Part shown: positions 1 to 6,402 of the stretch, piece after piece
Layout: the number at the start of each line of letters is the position of its first letter
Numbering within the stretch: position 1 is the stretch's first letter
NCBI GenBank assembly: GCA_937900575.1
Contig: CALCEI010000073.1
Span: forward strand, 1-11,076
Origin: an uncultured Clostridia bacterium
Lineage (GTDB): Bacteria > Bacillota > Clostridia > Christensenellales > UBA1242
Direction of reading: 5' to 3'
DNA length: 11,076 nucleotides
Translations under genes and position numbers: made by a program
The notes under the pieces: model-generated
The model's input: only the letters and a program-made list of their open reading frames with translations
Told to the model about the DNA's origin: nothing
Databases searched by the model: none

Positions 1-1
1 A

Positions 2-643
2 TCAATTGTACTAGCTGTAGCCATGATGATTTCTCTTGTTGGCTGCAGCGGATCTCTTGCCTCATCTACTCTTCCAAAGGAAGAGCTTAATACCTTGAAT
101 GCAGTTTTTAATGCAGGATTTAAGGCTACAGGAGTTCAAATTGCAGAAAATGTTTATGCACAGACTGTTGCGAACTCCAAAGGCGAAGAGTTCGTTACAA
201 TAGTTAAGGTTGCAGATGAACAGCTCGATGCATTTAATAGTATTGATTCTTTAGATGAAAATGCGAGAGAGCAATATCTCGATGTAATTGGAGATAATGA
301 ATTTTTGGATGTACTTGTTGTATCAGATGCTTTGCCGGACAAGGAAACTCTCGATGCATATAAAGGTCAGACCATTGCAGATTTTGAATTTGGCGGAGCT
401 GAAATGAGCGGATACGCCGGAGATAAGGGAAAGTACAACTTCTATTTCAGCGATAGCTTGTGCGATTATAAGGTTTCGCTAGAAAAAGGTGCAAAGATTG
501 AAGATTATGATGAGATGGAGCTTTTCGATGGGGCAATTCAAAACTTAAAAATCGGAAGCATAGAAGCTACAAATTTATCTACATTATTTTTGGATGAATA
601 TATAGAACAGTTCCTTGATGCACCGGAAAAGGTAATTCCGGCA
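2..643 (+). other. Lipoprotein-like segment of unknown family, 5' partial, upstream of the chimera seam
   Basis: Read in the same frame as EF-Ts, this part begins with a hydrophobic run (IVLAVAMMISLVGC) ending in a lipobox L-V-G-C, with the acceptor cysteine at nt 44-46. This is a signal peptide II whose charged start lies left of the window. The mature part of about 200 residues is acidic and rich in D, E, L and G, with no membrane segment and no motif I recognise. Codon use differs from the rest of the window: by hand count Lys is AAG in 9 of 13 and Gly is GGA in 9 of 15, with CCG, GCG and CTC present. In the EF-Ts part Lys is AAA in 15 of 18 and Gly is GGC or GGT in 10 of 12. It is probably a surface lipoprotein from another locus or another genome; the function is unknown. 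Confidence 0.6.
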
Positions 644-1180
644 GAAAGAGGAATTGCAAAAGCAGCAAAAAAAGAAGGCAGAATTGCAGCAGAAGGCTTT
701 ATTGATTCTTATGTACACGGCAACGGTAGTTTTGCATCTTTGGTTGAAATCAACACAGAAACAGACTTTGCAGCAAAAAACGAAGAATTGCGTGAATTTG
801 CACACAACATTGCAATGCAAGTTGTTGCAAGCAAACCAATTTGCGTAAACATTGCAGAAGTTCCTGCAGATAAACTTGAAGAAGAACGTAACATTTATCG
901 TGTTCAACTTCTTAATGAAGGTAAACCAGAAGCAATGATTGATAGAATTGTTGATGGTAAAATCAACAAATACTATGAAGAAGTTGTTTTGATGGAACAA
1001 GTTTACATCAAGGACCCAGATGGCAAAAAGAAAGTTAAAGATGTTTTAACAGAACTCGTTGCAAAAATTGGTGAAAAAATCACAATCAGACGTTTCACAC
1101 TTATGGTAATGGGTGAAGGTTTGGAAAAACGTAATGATGACTTTGCAGCAGAAGTTGCAAAGCAATCAGGACAAAATTAA
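2..1180 (+). CDS. tsf: Elongation factor Ts C-terminal part fused in frame to a lipoprotein N-terminus (5' partial, probable chimera)
   Basis: The frame is open from the first bases of the window, so the true start lies upstream. ATG 23 falls inside the signal peptide and has no SD. From about nt 644 the protein is clearly EF-Ts, the nucleotide exchange factor of EF-Tu: a GIAKAAKKEGRIAAEG segment, then VEINTETDFAAKN (the EF-Tu-contacting TDF motif), LNEGKP, YYEEVVLMEQ and a FAAEVAKQ end. The C-terminal part has about 178 residues, fitting the short EF-Ts type of roughly 215 residues. What is missing is the EF-Ts N-terminal UBA-like domain (TGAGMMDCKKAL region), needed for EF-Tu binding. In its place are about 214 residues of an exported lipoprotein. 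As written the product would be sent to the membrane and could not serve as EF-Ts. The stop at 1178-1180 is followed at once by a terminator. The EF-Ts identity is certain; that the fusion is real biology is unlikely. Confidence 0.85.
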   Translation, partial: SIVLAVAMMISLVGCSGSLASSTLPKEELNTLNAVFNAGFKATGVQIAENVYAQTVANSKGEEFVTIVKVADEQLDAFNSIDSLDENAREQYLDVIGDNEFLDVLVVSDALPDKETLDAYKGQTIADFEFGGAEMSGYAGDKGKYNFYFSDSLCDYKVSLEKGAKIEDYDEMELFDGAIQNLKIGSIEATNLSTLFLDEYIEQFLDAPEKVIPAERGIAKAAKKEGRIAAEGFIDSYVHGNGSFASLVEINTETDFAAKNEELREFAHNIAMQVVASKPICVNIAEVPADKLEEERNIYRVQLLNEGKPEAMIDRIVDGKINKYYEEVVLMEQVYIKDPDGKKKVKDVLTELVAKIGEKITIRRFTLMVMGEGLEKRNDDFAAEVAKQSGQN

Positions 1181-1189
1181 TTTTAAGAG

Positions 1190-1215
1190 AATGACAGGGC
1201 AACCTGTCATTTTTT
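1190..1215 (+). terminator. Rho-independent terminator after tsf
   Basis: Stem AATGACAGG (1190-1198), loop GCAA (1199-1202, a GNRA-type tetraloop), and a perfectly complementary arm CCTGTCATT (1203-1211) running into a T tract to 1215. It starts ten bases after the tsf stop. It separates tsf from frr, so frr needs its own promoter. Confidence 0.9.
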
Positions 1216-1231
1216 GTTTAAAAACAGAATA

Positions 1232-1251
1232 TTGTATTTTATAAAATACAA
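1232..1251. repeat. Perfect 20-bp palindrome upstream of frr promoter, possible operator
   Basis: The half-site TTGTATTTTA (1232-1241) is followed directly by its exact reverse complement (1242-1251), with no spacer. It is AT-rich, has no T tract after it, and lies about 25 bp upstream of the proposed -35 of frr. Symmetry of this kind fits a binding site for a dimeric DNA-binding protein. The protein is unknown, and AT-rich palindromes can also arise by chance. Confidence 0.4.
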
Positions 1252-1276
1252 ATTTCCAAACAACCACAAATATTAG

Positions 1277-1305
1277 TTGCTATTTTTCTATAAATTTTGT
1301 ATATT
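1277..1305 (+). promoter_or_regulatory. Putative sigma-A promoter of the frr-uppS-cdsA-rseP operon
   Basis: A -35 TTGCTA (1277-1282) and a -10 TATATT (1300-1305) are separated by 17 bp, each with one or two departures from consensus. The predicted transcription start is near 1312, giving a leader of about 18 nt that holds the SD. A promoter is expected here because tsf ends in a strong terminator. The surrounding AT-rich DNA makes chance matches possible. Confidence 0.5.
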
Positions 1306-1329
1306 TTAATTGTATTAAAGGAGAAATTT

Positions 1330-1896
1330 ATGAACGAAGCAGTTGAATTGGCTCTTATGGAATATGAAGAACAATTAGAAAAACATTTCAATCATCTTAT
1401 TGATGAATTGCTTTTGATAAGGGTTGGCAGAGCAAATCCAAAACTTATTGAAAACATTAAAGTTGATTATTATGGTACAAAAACACCAATTAATCAAACA
1501 AGTAACATTGCAGTGCAAGAAGCAAGATTGTTGGTGGTGTCCCCTTGGGACGTTTCCACATTAAAAGATATTCGCACAGGCATTGAAGCAGCAAATTTGG
1601 GCGTTGCAGTAAGTGATGACGGCAAAGTTATCCGTGTAAGTTTCCCAATGCTTACCGAAGAAAGAAGGCGTGAATACAGTAAGGATGCCAAAAAGTATTT
1701 GGAAGAAGCAAAAGTTGTTATGCGTAATGCAAGACGTGATTGCTTGGACGTCCTTAAAGATGCCAAGAAAAACGGCGAAATCAGTGAAGATGAGTTTACA
1801 AGATTAGATGAAGACGTGCAAAAAACGTTGGATGGTTACACATCAAAAGCAGACGTTGCATGTGAAAGGAAAGTTGCTGAAATAATGGAAGTGTAA
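1330..1896 (+). CDS. frr: Ribosome recycling factor
   Basis: RRF works with EF-G to split the post-termination ribosome in the cytoplasm. The 188-residue product matches the family length of about 185. Visible family features are RVGRANPKLIENIKVDYYGTKTPINQ near the start, then VSPWDVSTLKDI, IRVSFPMLTEERRREYSK and the basic RNARRDCLDVLK helix of the three-helix bundle. I chose ATG 1330 because AAGGAG (1318-1323) lies 6 nt upstream. A longer reading from 1297 would add an unconserved MYILIV-type leader and place the SD inside the gene. It lies after tsf with only regulatory DNA between them; pyrH, which normally sits here, is absent. The stop is 2 nt before the uppS start, so translation of the two is probably coupled. 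Confidence 0.96.
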   Translation: MNEAVELALMEYEEQLEKHFNHLIDELLLIRVGRANPKLIENIKVDYYGTKTPINQTSNIAVQEARLLVVSPWDVSTLKDIRTGIEAANLGVAVSDDGKVIRVSFPMLTEERRREYSKDAKKYLEEAKVVMRNARRDCLDVLKDAKKNGEISEDEFTRLDEDVQKTLDGYTSKADVACERKVAEIMEV

Positions 1897-1898
1897 GG

Positions 1899-2621
1899 AT
1901 GCATATTGAAAAATACCAATCTAACAACAAGATGCCAAAGCACATTGCGTTAATCATTGACGGCAATGGCAGATGGGCAAAGCATAGAGGATTGCCAAGG
2001 ATTGTCGGCCACAAATTTGGTTTTGACAATTTAAAAAGTCAAATTGATTTTGTGCAAGAACTTGGCATAAAAAACTTATCAGTTTATTGCTTTTCAACTG
2101 AAAATTGGAACAGACCAAAAAAAGAAGTTGATTATTTAATGAAGTTATTTAATCAGATGTTAGATGAATACAAACAAAAATACCTTACAAAAGATGTTAG
2201 AATTATAATTTCTGGAGATTTGACAGATACTCGTTTGCCAAAGCAGGTTAGAGTAAAGGCACAAGAACTTATTGAAGCAACCAAAAACAACACAGGATTT
2301 ATTCTTAATTGTTGCATTAACTATGGTGGCAAGCAAGAAATTATAAAAGCAGTTAACGAAATTGTTAAATTAAACAAAACTGTCAATGCAGATGAATTTG
2401 AACAGCATTTATATACAAAAGACCTTTTGCCTTTGGACTTAATTATACGTACGTCAGGCGAGTTAAGGTCAAGTAATTTTATGCCATGGCAATCAACTTA
2501 CAGCGAATGGTACTATAGCAAAAAGCATTGGCCAAGTTTTACCAAAAAAGAACTTTTAAAGGCTCTTGATTCTTATATGAAACGTAACAGACGTTTTGGA
2601 GCAATAAAAGAAAATACATAA
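1899..2621 (+). CDS. uppS: Isoprenyl transferase (undecaprenyl diphosphate synthase)
   Basis: A cis-prenyltransferase that condenses isopentenyl diphosphate onto farnesyl diphosphate to make C55-PP, the lipid carrier for peptidoglycan and wall polymers. The 240 residues carry every family signature: HIALIIDGNGRWA with catalytic D21, the GHKFG segment, LSVYCFSTENWNRP, RTSGELRSSNF (R184 and R190 for diphosphate binding), and E203 in YSEWYYS for Mg2+. ATG 1899 begins 2 nt after the frr stop. The SD is weak (GGAAGTG inside the end of frr), which fits translational coupling. An alternative start at M12 (nt 1932) has no SD. The next gene, cdsA, follows after 14 nt, as in most Firmicutes. Confidence 0.96.
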   Translation: MHIEKYQSNNKMPKHIALIIDGNGRWAKHRGLPRIVGHKFGFDNLKSQIDFVQELGIKNLSVYCFSTENWNRPKKEVDYLMKLFNQMLDEYKQKYLTKDVRIIISGDLTDTRLPKQVRVKAQELIEATKNNTGFILNCCINYGGKQEIIKAVNEIVKLNKTVNADEFEQHLYTKDLLPLDLIIRTSGELRSSNFMPWQSTYSEWYYSKKHWPSFTKKELLKALDSYMKRNRRFGAIKENT

Positions 2622-2635
2622 GATATGGGGGTTAA

Positions 2636-3526
2636 ATGAAAAAGAGATTCATAACCGGTGCAATAATATTTTTAATAACAGTGGCAATGGTGTTGAGTAA
2701 ATTGTTACCATATACAATTGGCGATTACATTTTTGACATTTTTGTTTTGTGCATTGGCATTGTCGCAGGCATGGAAATGTGCAACATTATGAAGCAAATT
2801 GGCAAACCTGTAAACAAGATGTTTGTAAGTTTTTATTCAATATATTTTTATGTTATCTATGTACTTACACAATATGTTGTGCCATATCAATATTTGATTT
2901 TGATTCAACTTGCAACGTTTGTTGTATATTTCTTCATAATTTTAATAACCGAAGCAATAAAAAAATCAGAATCTCCATTCAAGGTTTCTTTAAACAGCAT
3001 TGTTGCATGTTTATATCCTAGTGTTTTAATCAGCCTTTTCGTTTATATCAACCACATAGATCCATACATTGGTGTAAATTATTTATCCTTAATTTTAATT
3101 GCTACAACACTTTTGGTAACTATGGGCTCTGATACCTTTGCGTATTTGATAGGTTCACTTTTAAAAGGTCCAAAATTGGCACCAAAAATTAGTCCTAAAA
3201 AGACAATTAGTGGCTCAGTTGGTGGTTTGTTAGGTGGCATATTGGGTGCAATGGCAGTGTTTGGCCTTTGCAAATTGATTCCAATGTTTGACGAATGCTT
3301 ACAGACATTAAATTTTGCGTGGTGGCATTTCTTAATTATTGGTGCAGGTGGTTCAATTATTGGTCAAATTGGCGATTTGTTTGAAAGTTATTTAAAGCGT
3401 AAAGCAAACATAAAAGATTCTGGCAACATTTTGCCGGGTCATGGTGGAATGTTGGATAGGGTGGACGCAATGATTTTCTGCGTTACAGCAACTTACATTT
3501 TCACAATTATAATTACAGTATTATAA
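2636..3526 (+). CDS. cdsA: Phosphatidate cytidylyltransferase (CDP-diglyceride synthase)
   Basis: An integral membrane enzyme that makes CDP-diacylglycerol from CTP and phosphatidate, the branch point of phospholipid synthesis. The 296-residue protein has about seven to eight hydrophobic segments. It shows the full family signature at residues 251-277: S251-Y-L-K254-R255, K260-D261, then L266-P267-G-H269-G-G-M-L-D274-R275-V-D277, with the metal-binding aspartates present. An upstream conserved block, GSDTFAYLIGSLLKGPKL followed by SPKKTISGSVGG, is also present. The start at ATG 2636 has a G-rich SD (GGGGG, 2627-2631). dxr, which usually follows cdsA, is absent; rseP comes 40 bp later. That gap holds only the rseP SD and no visible promoter. 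Confidence 0.96.
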   Translation: MKKRFITGAIIFLITVAMVLSKLLPYTIGDYIFDIFVLCIGIVAGMEMCNIMKQIGKPVNKMFVSFYSIYFYVIYVLTQYVVPYQYLILIQLATFVVYFFIILITEAIKKSESPFKVSLNSIVACLYPSVLISLFVYINHIDPYIGVNYLSLILIATTLLVTMGSDTFAYLIGSLLKGPKLAPKISPKKTISGSVGGLLGGILGAMAVFGLCKLIPMFDECLQTLNFAWWHFLIIGAGGSIIGQIGDLFESYLKRKANIKDSGNILPGHGGMLDRVDAMIFCVTATYIFTIIITVL

Positions 3527-3566
3527 AGCATAAATTTTTGGTGTAAATAATAGAATAAGGGAAGTT

Positions 3567-4724
3567 ATGAACAATTTTCTATCCATAGGTTCAGTTTTTC
3601 AGTATATTGGCTACATTTTGTTGGCCATCGTTGTTTTGCTTTTCATGATTCTTATACACGAACTTGGCCATTACACGGCAGGCAAAATTTTAAAGTTTAA
3701 AATTGACGAATTTAGTGGTGGTTTTGGTCCAAAAATTCTGCAAAAAACAAAAAAAGACGGACAAAAAGTTACCTTACGTCTTTTCCCACTTGGTGGATAT
3801 TGCGCCTTTGCAGGTGAAAACGAAGACGGCACAGAAACAGAAAATTCGTTTAACAAACAACCTGTTTGGAAACGTTTGATTGTTATGTTCTGTGGTGCAT
3901 TTTTTAACTTTTTAAGTGCCATTGTCTTTTCCTTTATTTTGCTTATGGCAAATGGTTATGAATTCTATGAATTCAAAACAATTGCAGAAACATCAATTGT
4001 TGCGAATACAGTGCAAGTTGGCGATGTAATTTATGGTGTTAATGGCACAAATGTTGATTTTGTAAATGATAACATTTTGCAGTATATTATTGCAGATGAT
4101 TATGCTGAATATAAAGGCGAAGATATCACAACTGAACACAAAATTGAAACAGGCACAACAACCCGCTATTTAGTTACCGAAGATATCAACTTAAAAGTTA
4201 AACGTGATGGCAAGTTTAAAGATGTTCCAACAAAAGTTAACATTGTGTACGACGAACAGGGTAACTACTTACAATTTACGTTCTTTAGAGATGAATATAG
4301 TGAAGACGATGAAGTTGTTGTTGCTTTGCATCAATTTGGCCTTGGCGAAGCACTTATAAACTGCGTACCATTCACTTGCCGTTGGGTATGGAAAATCCTT
4401 AAGATATTTGGTCAGTTGCTTACAGGTCAACTCGACATCAAAAACCTTGGTGGCCCTGTTACAACAATCAAAATGATGGCAACTGCAACGCAACAAAATT
4501 TTGCAGTATTGTTGGTGCTTATACCTGTCATTTCGGTAAACTTGGCAGTGTTTAACTTGTTGCCAATTCCAGCACTTGACGGTTTTCAAATGATATTCTT
4601 AATTATTGAAGCCGTAAGACGCAAGCCTGTAAAAAGGGAAGTGATAAACGCAATAAACAACATTGGATTGATTGTTTTGTTGCTGTTTGTTGCAACTGTG
4701 GATATATTGCAATTTGTTCTGTAA
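3567..4724 (+). CDS. rseP: Site-2 intramembrane zinc metalloprotease, RseP family
   Basis: An M50 protease (RseP/RasP/YluC) that cuts membrane-anchored anti-sigma factors and leftover signal peptides within the bilayer. The 385 residues carry the zinc motif H31-E32-L-G-H35 in the first membrane helix and the third ligand in NLLPIPALD338G in the penultimate helix. Between them is a divergent PDZ-like domain (about residues 133-240, containing VGDVIYGVNGTNV) and the conserved GGPVTTIKMMA segment. The usual PPLDGG is PALDGF here, a mild change that keeps the metal-binding Asp. The start is supported by AAGGGAAG ending 3 nt before ATG 3567. It is the last gene of the frr operon: a terminator lies directly after the stop. 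The usual neighbours dxr and ispG are missing. The natural substrate cannot be told from the sequence. Confidence 0.94.
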   Translation: MNNFLSIGSVFQYIGYILLAIVVLLFMILIHELGHYTAGKILKFKIDEFSGGFGPKILQKTKKDGQKVTLRLFPLGGYCAFAGENEDGTETENSFNKQPVWKRLIVMFCGAFFNFLSAIVFSFILLMANGYEFYEFKTIAETSIVANTVQVGDVIYGVNGTNVDFVNDNILQYIIADDYAEYKGEDITTEHKIETGTTTRYLVTEDINLKVKRDGKFKDVPTKVNIVYDEQGNYLQFTFFRDEYSEDDEVVVALHQFGLGEALINCVPFTCRWVWKILKIFGQLLTGQLDIKNLGGPVTTIKMMATATQQNFAVLLVLIPVISVNLAVFNLLPIPALDGFQMIFLIIEAVRRKPVKREVINAINNIGLIVLLLFVATVDILQFVL

Positions 4725-4755
4725 AAATAGGAAGTGTTTGACACTTCTTATTTTT
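4723..4755 (+). terminator. Terminator after rseP, overlapping the next promoter
   Basis: Core stem GAAGTGT (4731-4737), loop TTG (4738-4740), arm ACACTTC (4741-4747). The outer arms AAAAATAG and TTATTTTT extend the pairing with one G-U pair, so it may also stop transcription from the other strand. The loop and the first three bases of the descending arm form the -35 box of the following gene. Confidence 0.85.
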
Positions 4756-4766
4756 ATTGCTATAAT
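4738..4766 (+). promoter_or_regulatory. Consensus sigma-A promoter giving a leaderless transcript
   Basis: The -35 is TTGACA (4738-4743) and the -10 is TATAAT (4761-4766), with a 17-bp spacer and an extended -10 TGC (4758-4760). All twelve core bases match consensus. The start ATG is at 4774, seven bases after the -10 ends, so transcription should begin at or within one or two bases of the start codon and the mRNA would have no leader or SD. Confidence 0.88.
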
Positions 4767-4773
4767 TTAGACA

Positions 4774-6300
4774 ATGAACGAATTGTTTGACATATTAAAC
4801 GGCTTATTTGCTGGCATAAAGTTTAAAAGTGCAACATATTCAGAGCACGAAAATGCTTGTGTTGTAAACTTTTTTTACAATCCAGACGTCTTTACACCAA
4901 CAGAAGAAAGCATTGCCAAAATTAATGAAACTTTAACATCAACTGTTGGCAATTTTGTGGCATATAAAATTAATTTCATTTCTTGTCCATTGGATAAACA
5001 CACAATTGCAAATCACACACTTACAACAATAATAAACAATTTCCCAGCATTTTCTCAAGGTTTAACATTTGACGATATATCAGTGGAGATTGATAACCTT
5101 TGCGTAACAGTTTGCTTAAAACTTTCAAGTTTTGGTTATAACTATGTAACCGAATTTGACAGGTCAGAAATGGTTGCCAACAAACTTAAAGAAACCTTTA
5201 TGGCAGATTTTGTTGTTAAATTTGCCCAAAAAGAAGAAACAAAAGTTGTTTCAAACACAAGTTACATAGAAAGCAACGCAGAATTTGAACAAAGCATAAA
5301 AGAAGCAGAGCACAAAACAATTTACACATTGTCAGACATCACAAACATCATTGGCAGGAATGATTATTCCGTGGCCATTGATTTCAGCAAAGTTAAGTCA
5401 GCAATAGAAAATGTTGTAATTTGTGGCGAAGTTACAAACTGCCAAAAGAAAACATACAAAAAGAAAGTTAAACGTGATGGCGAGCAAGAAGAAATTGAAA
5501 GAGTATTTTATAGTTTTAGCATAAAAGCAGACAACAGATTTTTGTATTGTTCCATTTTTCCTTCTCAAAAGGACGAATTGAAGGGTGAAGTGCTTGAACC
5601 TGGCATGCAAATTTGTTGTTATGGTTCCTTTAGGCTTTATAACGGCAAATTGAACTTCACTGCGCAATCCATTGCAAGATGTAAATTTAAAAAAGAAGAA
5701 ATTAAAGCTCAAGATAAAAAGGTTAACGAATTTTATCATACAGTAATGCCACAAGAATATGTTGATTACGAACAGAGTGACATGTTCAGTATGGAAGAAA
5801 AGACTTTTGCAGGAACTTATGTTGTATTTGACCTTGAAACAACAGGTTTGGAATCAGCAACAGATGAAATTATTGAATTTGGTGCATGCAAAATTGAAAA
5901 TGGTAAAATTACAGAGACATTCTCATCTTTTGTTAAACCAAGCAAACACATTCCACGTGAAATAACCGAACTTACAGGCATAACAGATGCCATGGTTAAA
6001 GATGCTCCAACAATCAACTATGTCTTGCCAGACTTCTTCAAATTCTGTGCAGGGTCAACAATGGTTGGCCACAACGTAGCATTTGATATTGGCTTTATAT
6101 ATGCTGCAGCAAGAAAATTGGGTTATAACTTTGATAATCCTTTGGTTGACACAATTGAAATGGCACACAAAAAGTTGCCAGGTTTAAAAAATTATAAACT
6201 TGGCACAGTTGTTGAAGCATTACACGTGGTGCTAGACAATGCTCATAGGGCAATAAATGATGCAACAGCAACGGCAAAAGTTTTTATAAAATTAATGTAA
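4774..6300 (+). CDS. PolC-derived protein: N-terminal domain, OB fold and DEDDh 3'-5' exonuclease, no PHP or polymerase
   Basis: The 508 residues match only the front of PolC (normally about 1,400 residues). Residues 1-205 are the weakly conserved N-terminal region. Residues 210-305 form an OB fold (VVICGEVTNC to GKLNFTAQSIARC). A linker at 306-347 contains QSDMF (334-338), like a sliding-clamp binding pentapeptide. Residues 348-508 are a DnaQ-type exonuclease with all five catalytic residues: D353 and E355 in DLETTG, D438 in HNVAFD, H491 and D496 in HRAINDA. In PolC the exonuclease is inserted inside a PHP domain; here both PHP halves and the polymerase are gone, and the protein ends just after the exonuclease fold. 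It occupies the usual polC position before rimP. ATG 4774 has no SD and sits at the predicted transcription start. It may act as a separate proofreading or repair exonuclease (inference). Database names would probably be 'PolC-type DNA polymerase III' or '3'-5' exonuclease'. Confidence 0.88.
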   Translation: MNELFDILNGLFAGIKFKSATYSEHENACVVNFFYNPDVFTPTEESIAKINETLTSTVGNFVAYKINFISCPLDKHTIANHTLTTIINNFPAFSQGLTFDDISVEIDNLCVTVCLKLSSFGYNYVTEFDRSEMVANKLKETFMADFVVKFAQKEETKVVSNTSYIESNAEFEQSIKEAEHKTIYTLSDITNIIGRNDYSVAIDFSKVKSAIENVVICGEVTNCQKKTYKKKVKRDGEQEEIERVFYSFSIKADNRFLYCSIFPSQKDELKGEVLEPGMQICCYGSFRLYNGKLNFTAQSIARCKFKKEEIKAQDKKVNEFYHTVMPQEYVDYEQSDMFSMEEKTFAGTYVVFDLETTGLESATDEIIEFGACKIENGKITETFSSFVKPSKHIPREITELTGITDAMVKDAPTINYVLPDFFKFCAGSTMVGHNVAFDIGFIYAAARKLGYNFDNPLVDTIEMAHKKLPGLKNYKLGTVVEALHVVLDNAHRAINDATATAKVFIKLM

Positions 6301-6316
6301 AATAAGCAAAAAACCA

Positions 6317-6345
6317 TTGCAAAATTAAAATTGTTGTGGTATAAT
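6317..6345 (+). promoter_or_regulatory. Sigma-A promoter of the rimP-nusA-ylxR-infB-rbfA operon
   Basis: A -35 TTGCAA (6317-6322), a 17-bp spacer and a perfect -10 TATAAT (6340-6345) with extended TGG (6337-6339). Transcription should start near 6352, giving a leader of about 50 nt that consists mainly of the hairpin at 6358-6382 and the SD. It starts 17 bp after the exonuclease gene stop, so the two units are transcribed separately, at least in part. Confidence 0.85.
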
Positions 6346-6357
6346 ACAAACAGAAAC

Positions 6358-6382
6358 TTAGGAGTGGCGGTGCCACTCCTAA
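6358..6382 (+). promoter_or_regulatory. Leader hairpin of rimP with an anti-SD arm
   Basis: Arms 6358-6368 and 6372-6382 pair perfectly over 11 bp around a 3-nt loop (GGT), forming a GC-rich stem in an AT-rich region. The repeat AACTTAG occurs at 6355-6361 and again at 6381-6387, 26 bp apart, overlapping the two arms. CTCCTA in the descending arm (6376-6381) is also complementary to the rimP SD TAGGAG (6393-6398), so two exclusive pairings are possible. There is no T tract, so it is not a standard terminator. The role is unknown; a transcript-stabilising 5' hairpin is the plainest reading. Confidence 0.55.
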
Positions 6383-6402
6383 CTTAGTTTAATAGGAGAA
6401 GT

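Noticed and set aside
23..25. ATG 23 as the start of the first gene
   Set aside because: The hydrophobic signal sequence continues upstream in frame to the window edge and there is no SD before 23.
584..1000. Reverse-strand open frame of 138 codons opposite EF-Ts
   Set aside because: It mirrors a conserved gene on the + strand; its F/C/N-rich composition is what the complement of AAA- and GCA-rich coding yields, and it has no family motif.
1297..1329. Upstream extension of frr
   Set aside because: It has no ATG at its start and no SD, and it overlaps the -10 region and the good SD of ATG 1330.
6358..6387. Leader hairpin as a Rho-independent terminator for the exonuclease gene
   Set aside because: It has a strong GC stem but no T tract after it, and it lies downstream of the rimP promoter rather than next to the preceding stop.
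6355..6387. AACTTAG pair as target-site duplication of a small insertion
   Set aside because: The enclosed sequence is only the hairpin, with no transposon-like ends, and the repeats overlap the stem arms. A structural role is simpler.
6301..6402. Remnant of the PHP or polymerase part of PolC after the exonuclease stop
   Set aside because: In all frames the 102 bp hold only promoter, hairpin and SD, with no PolC-like residues.
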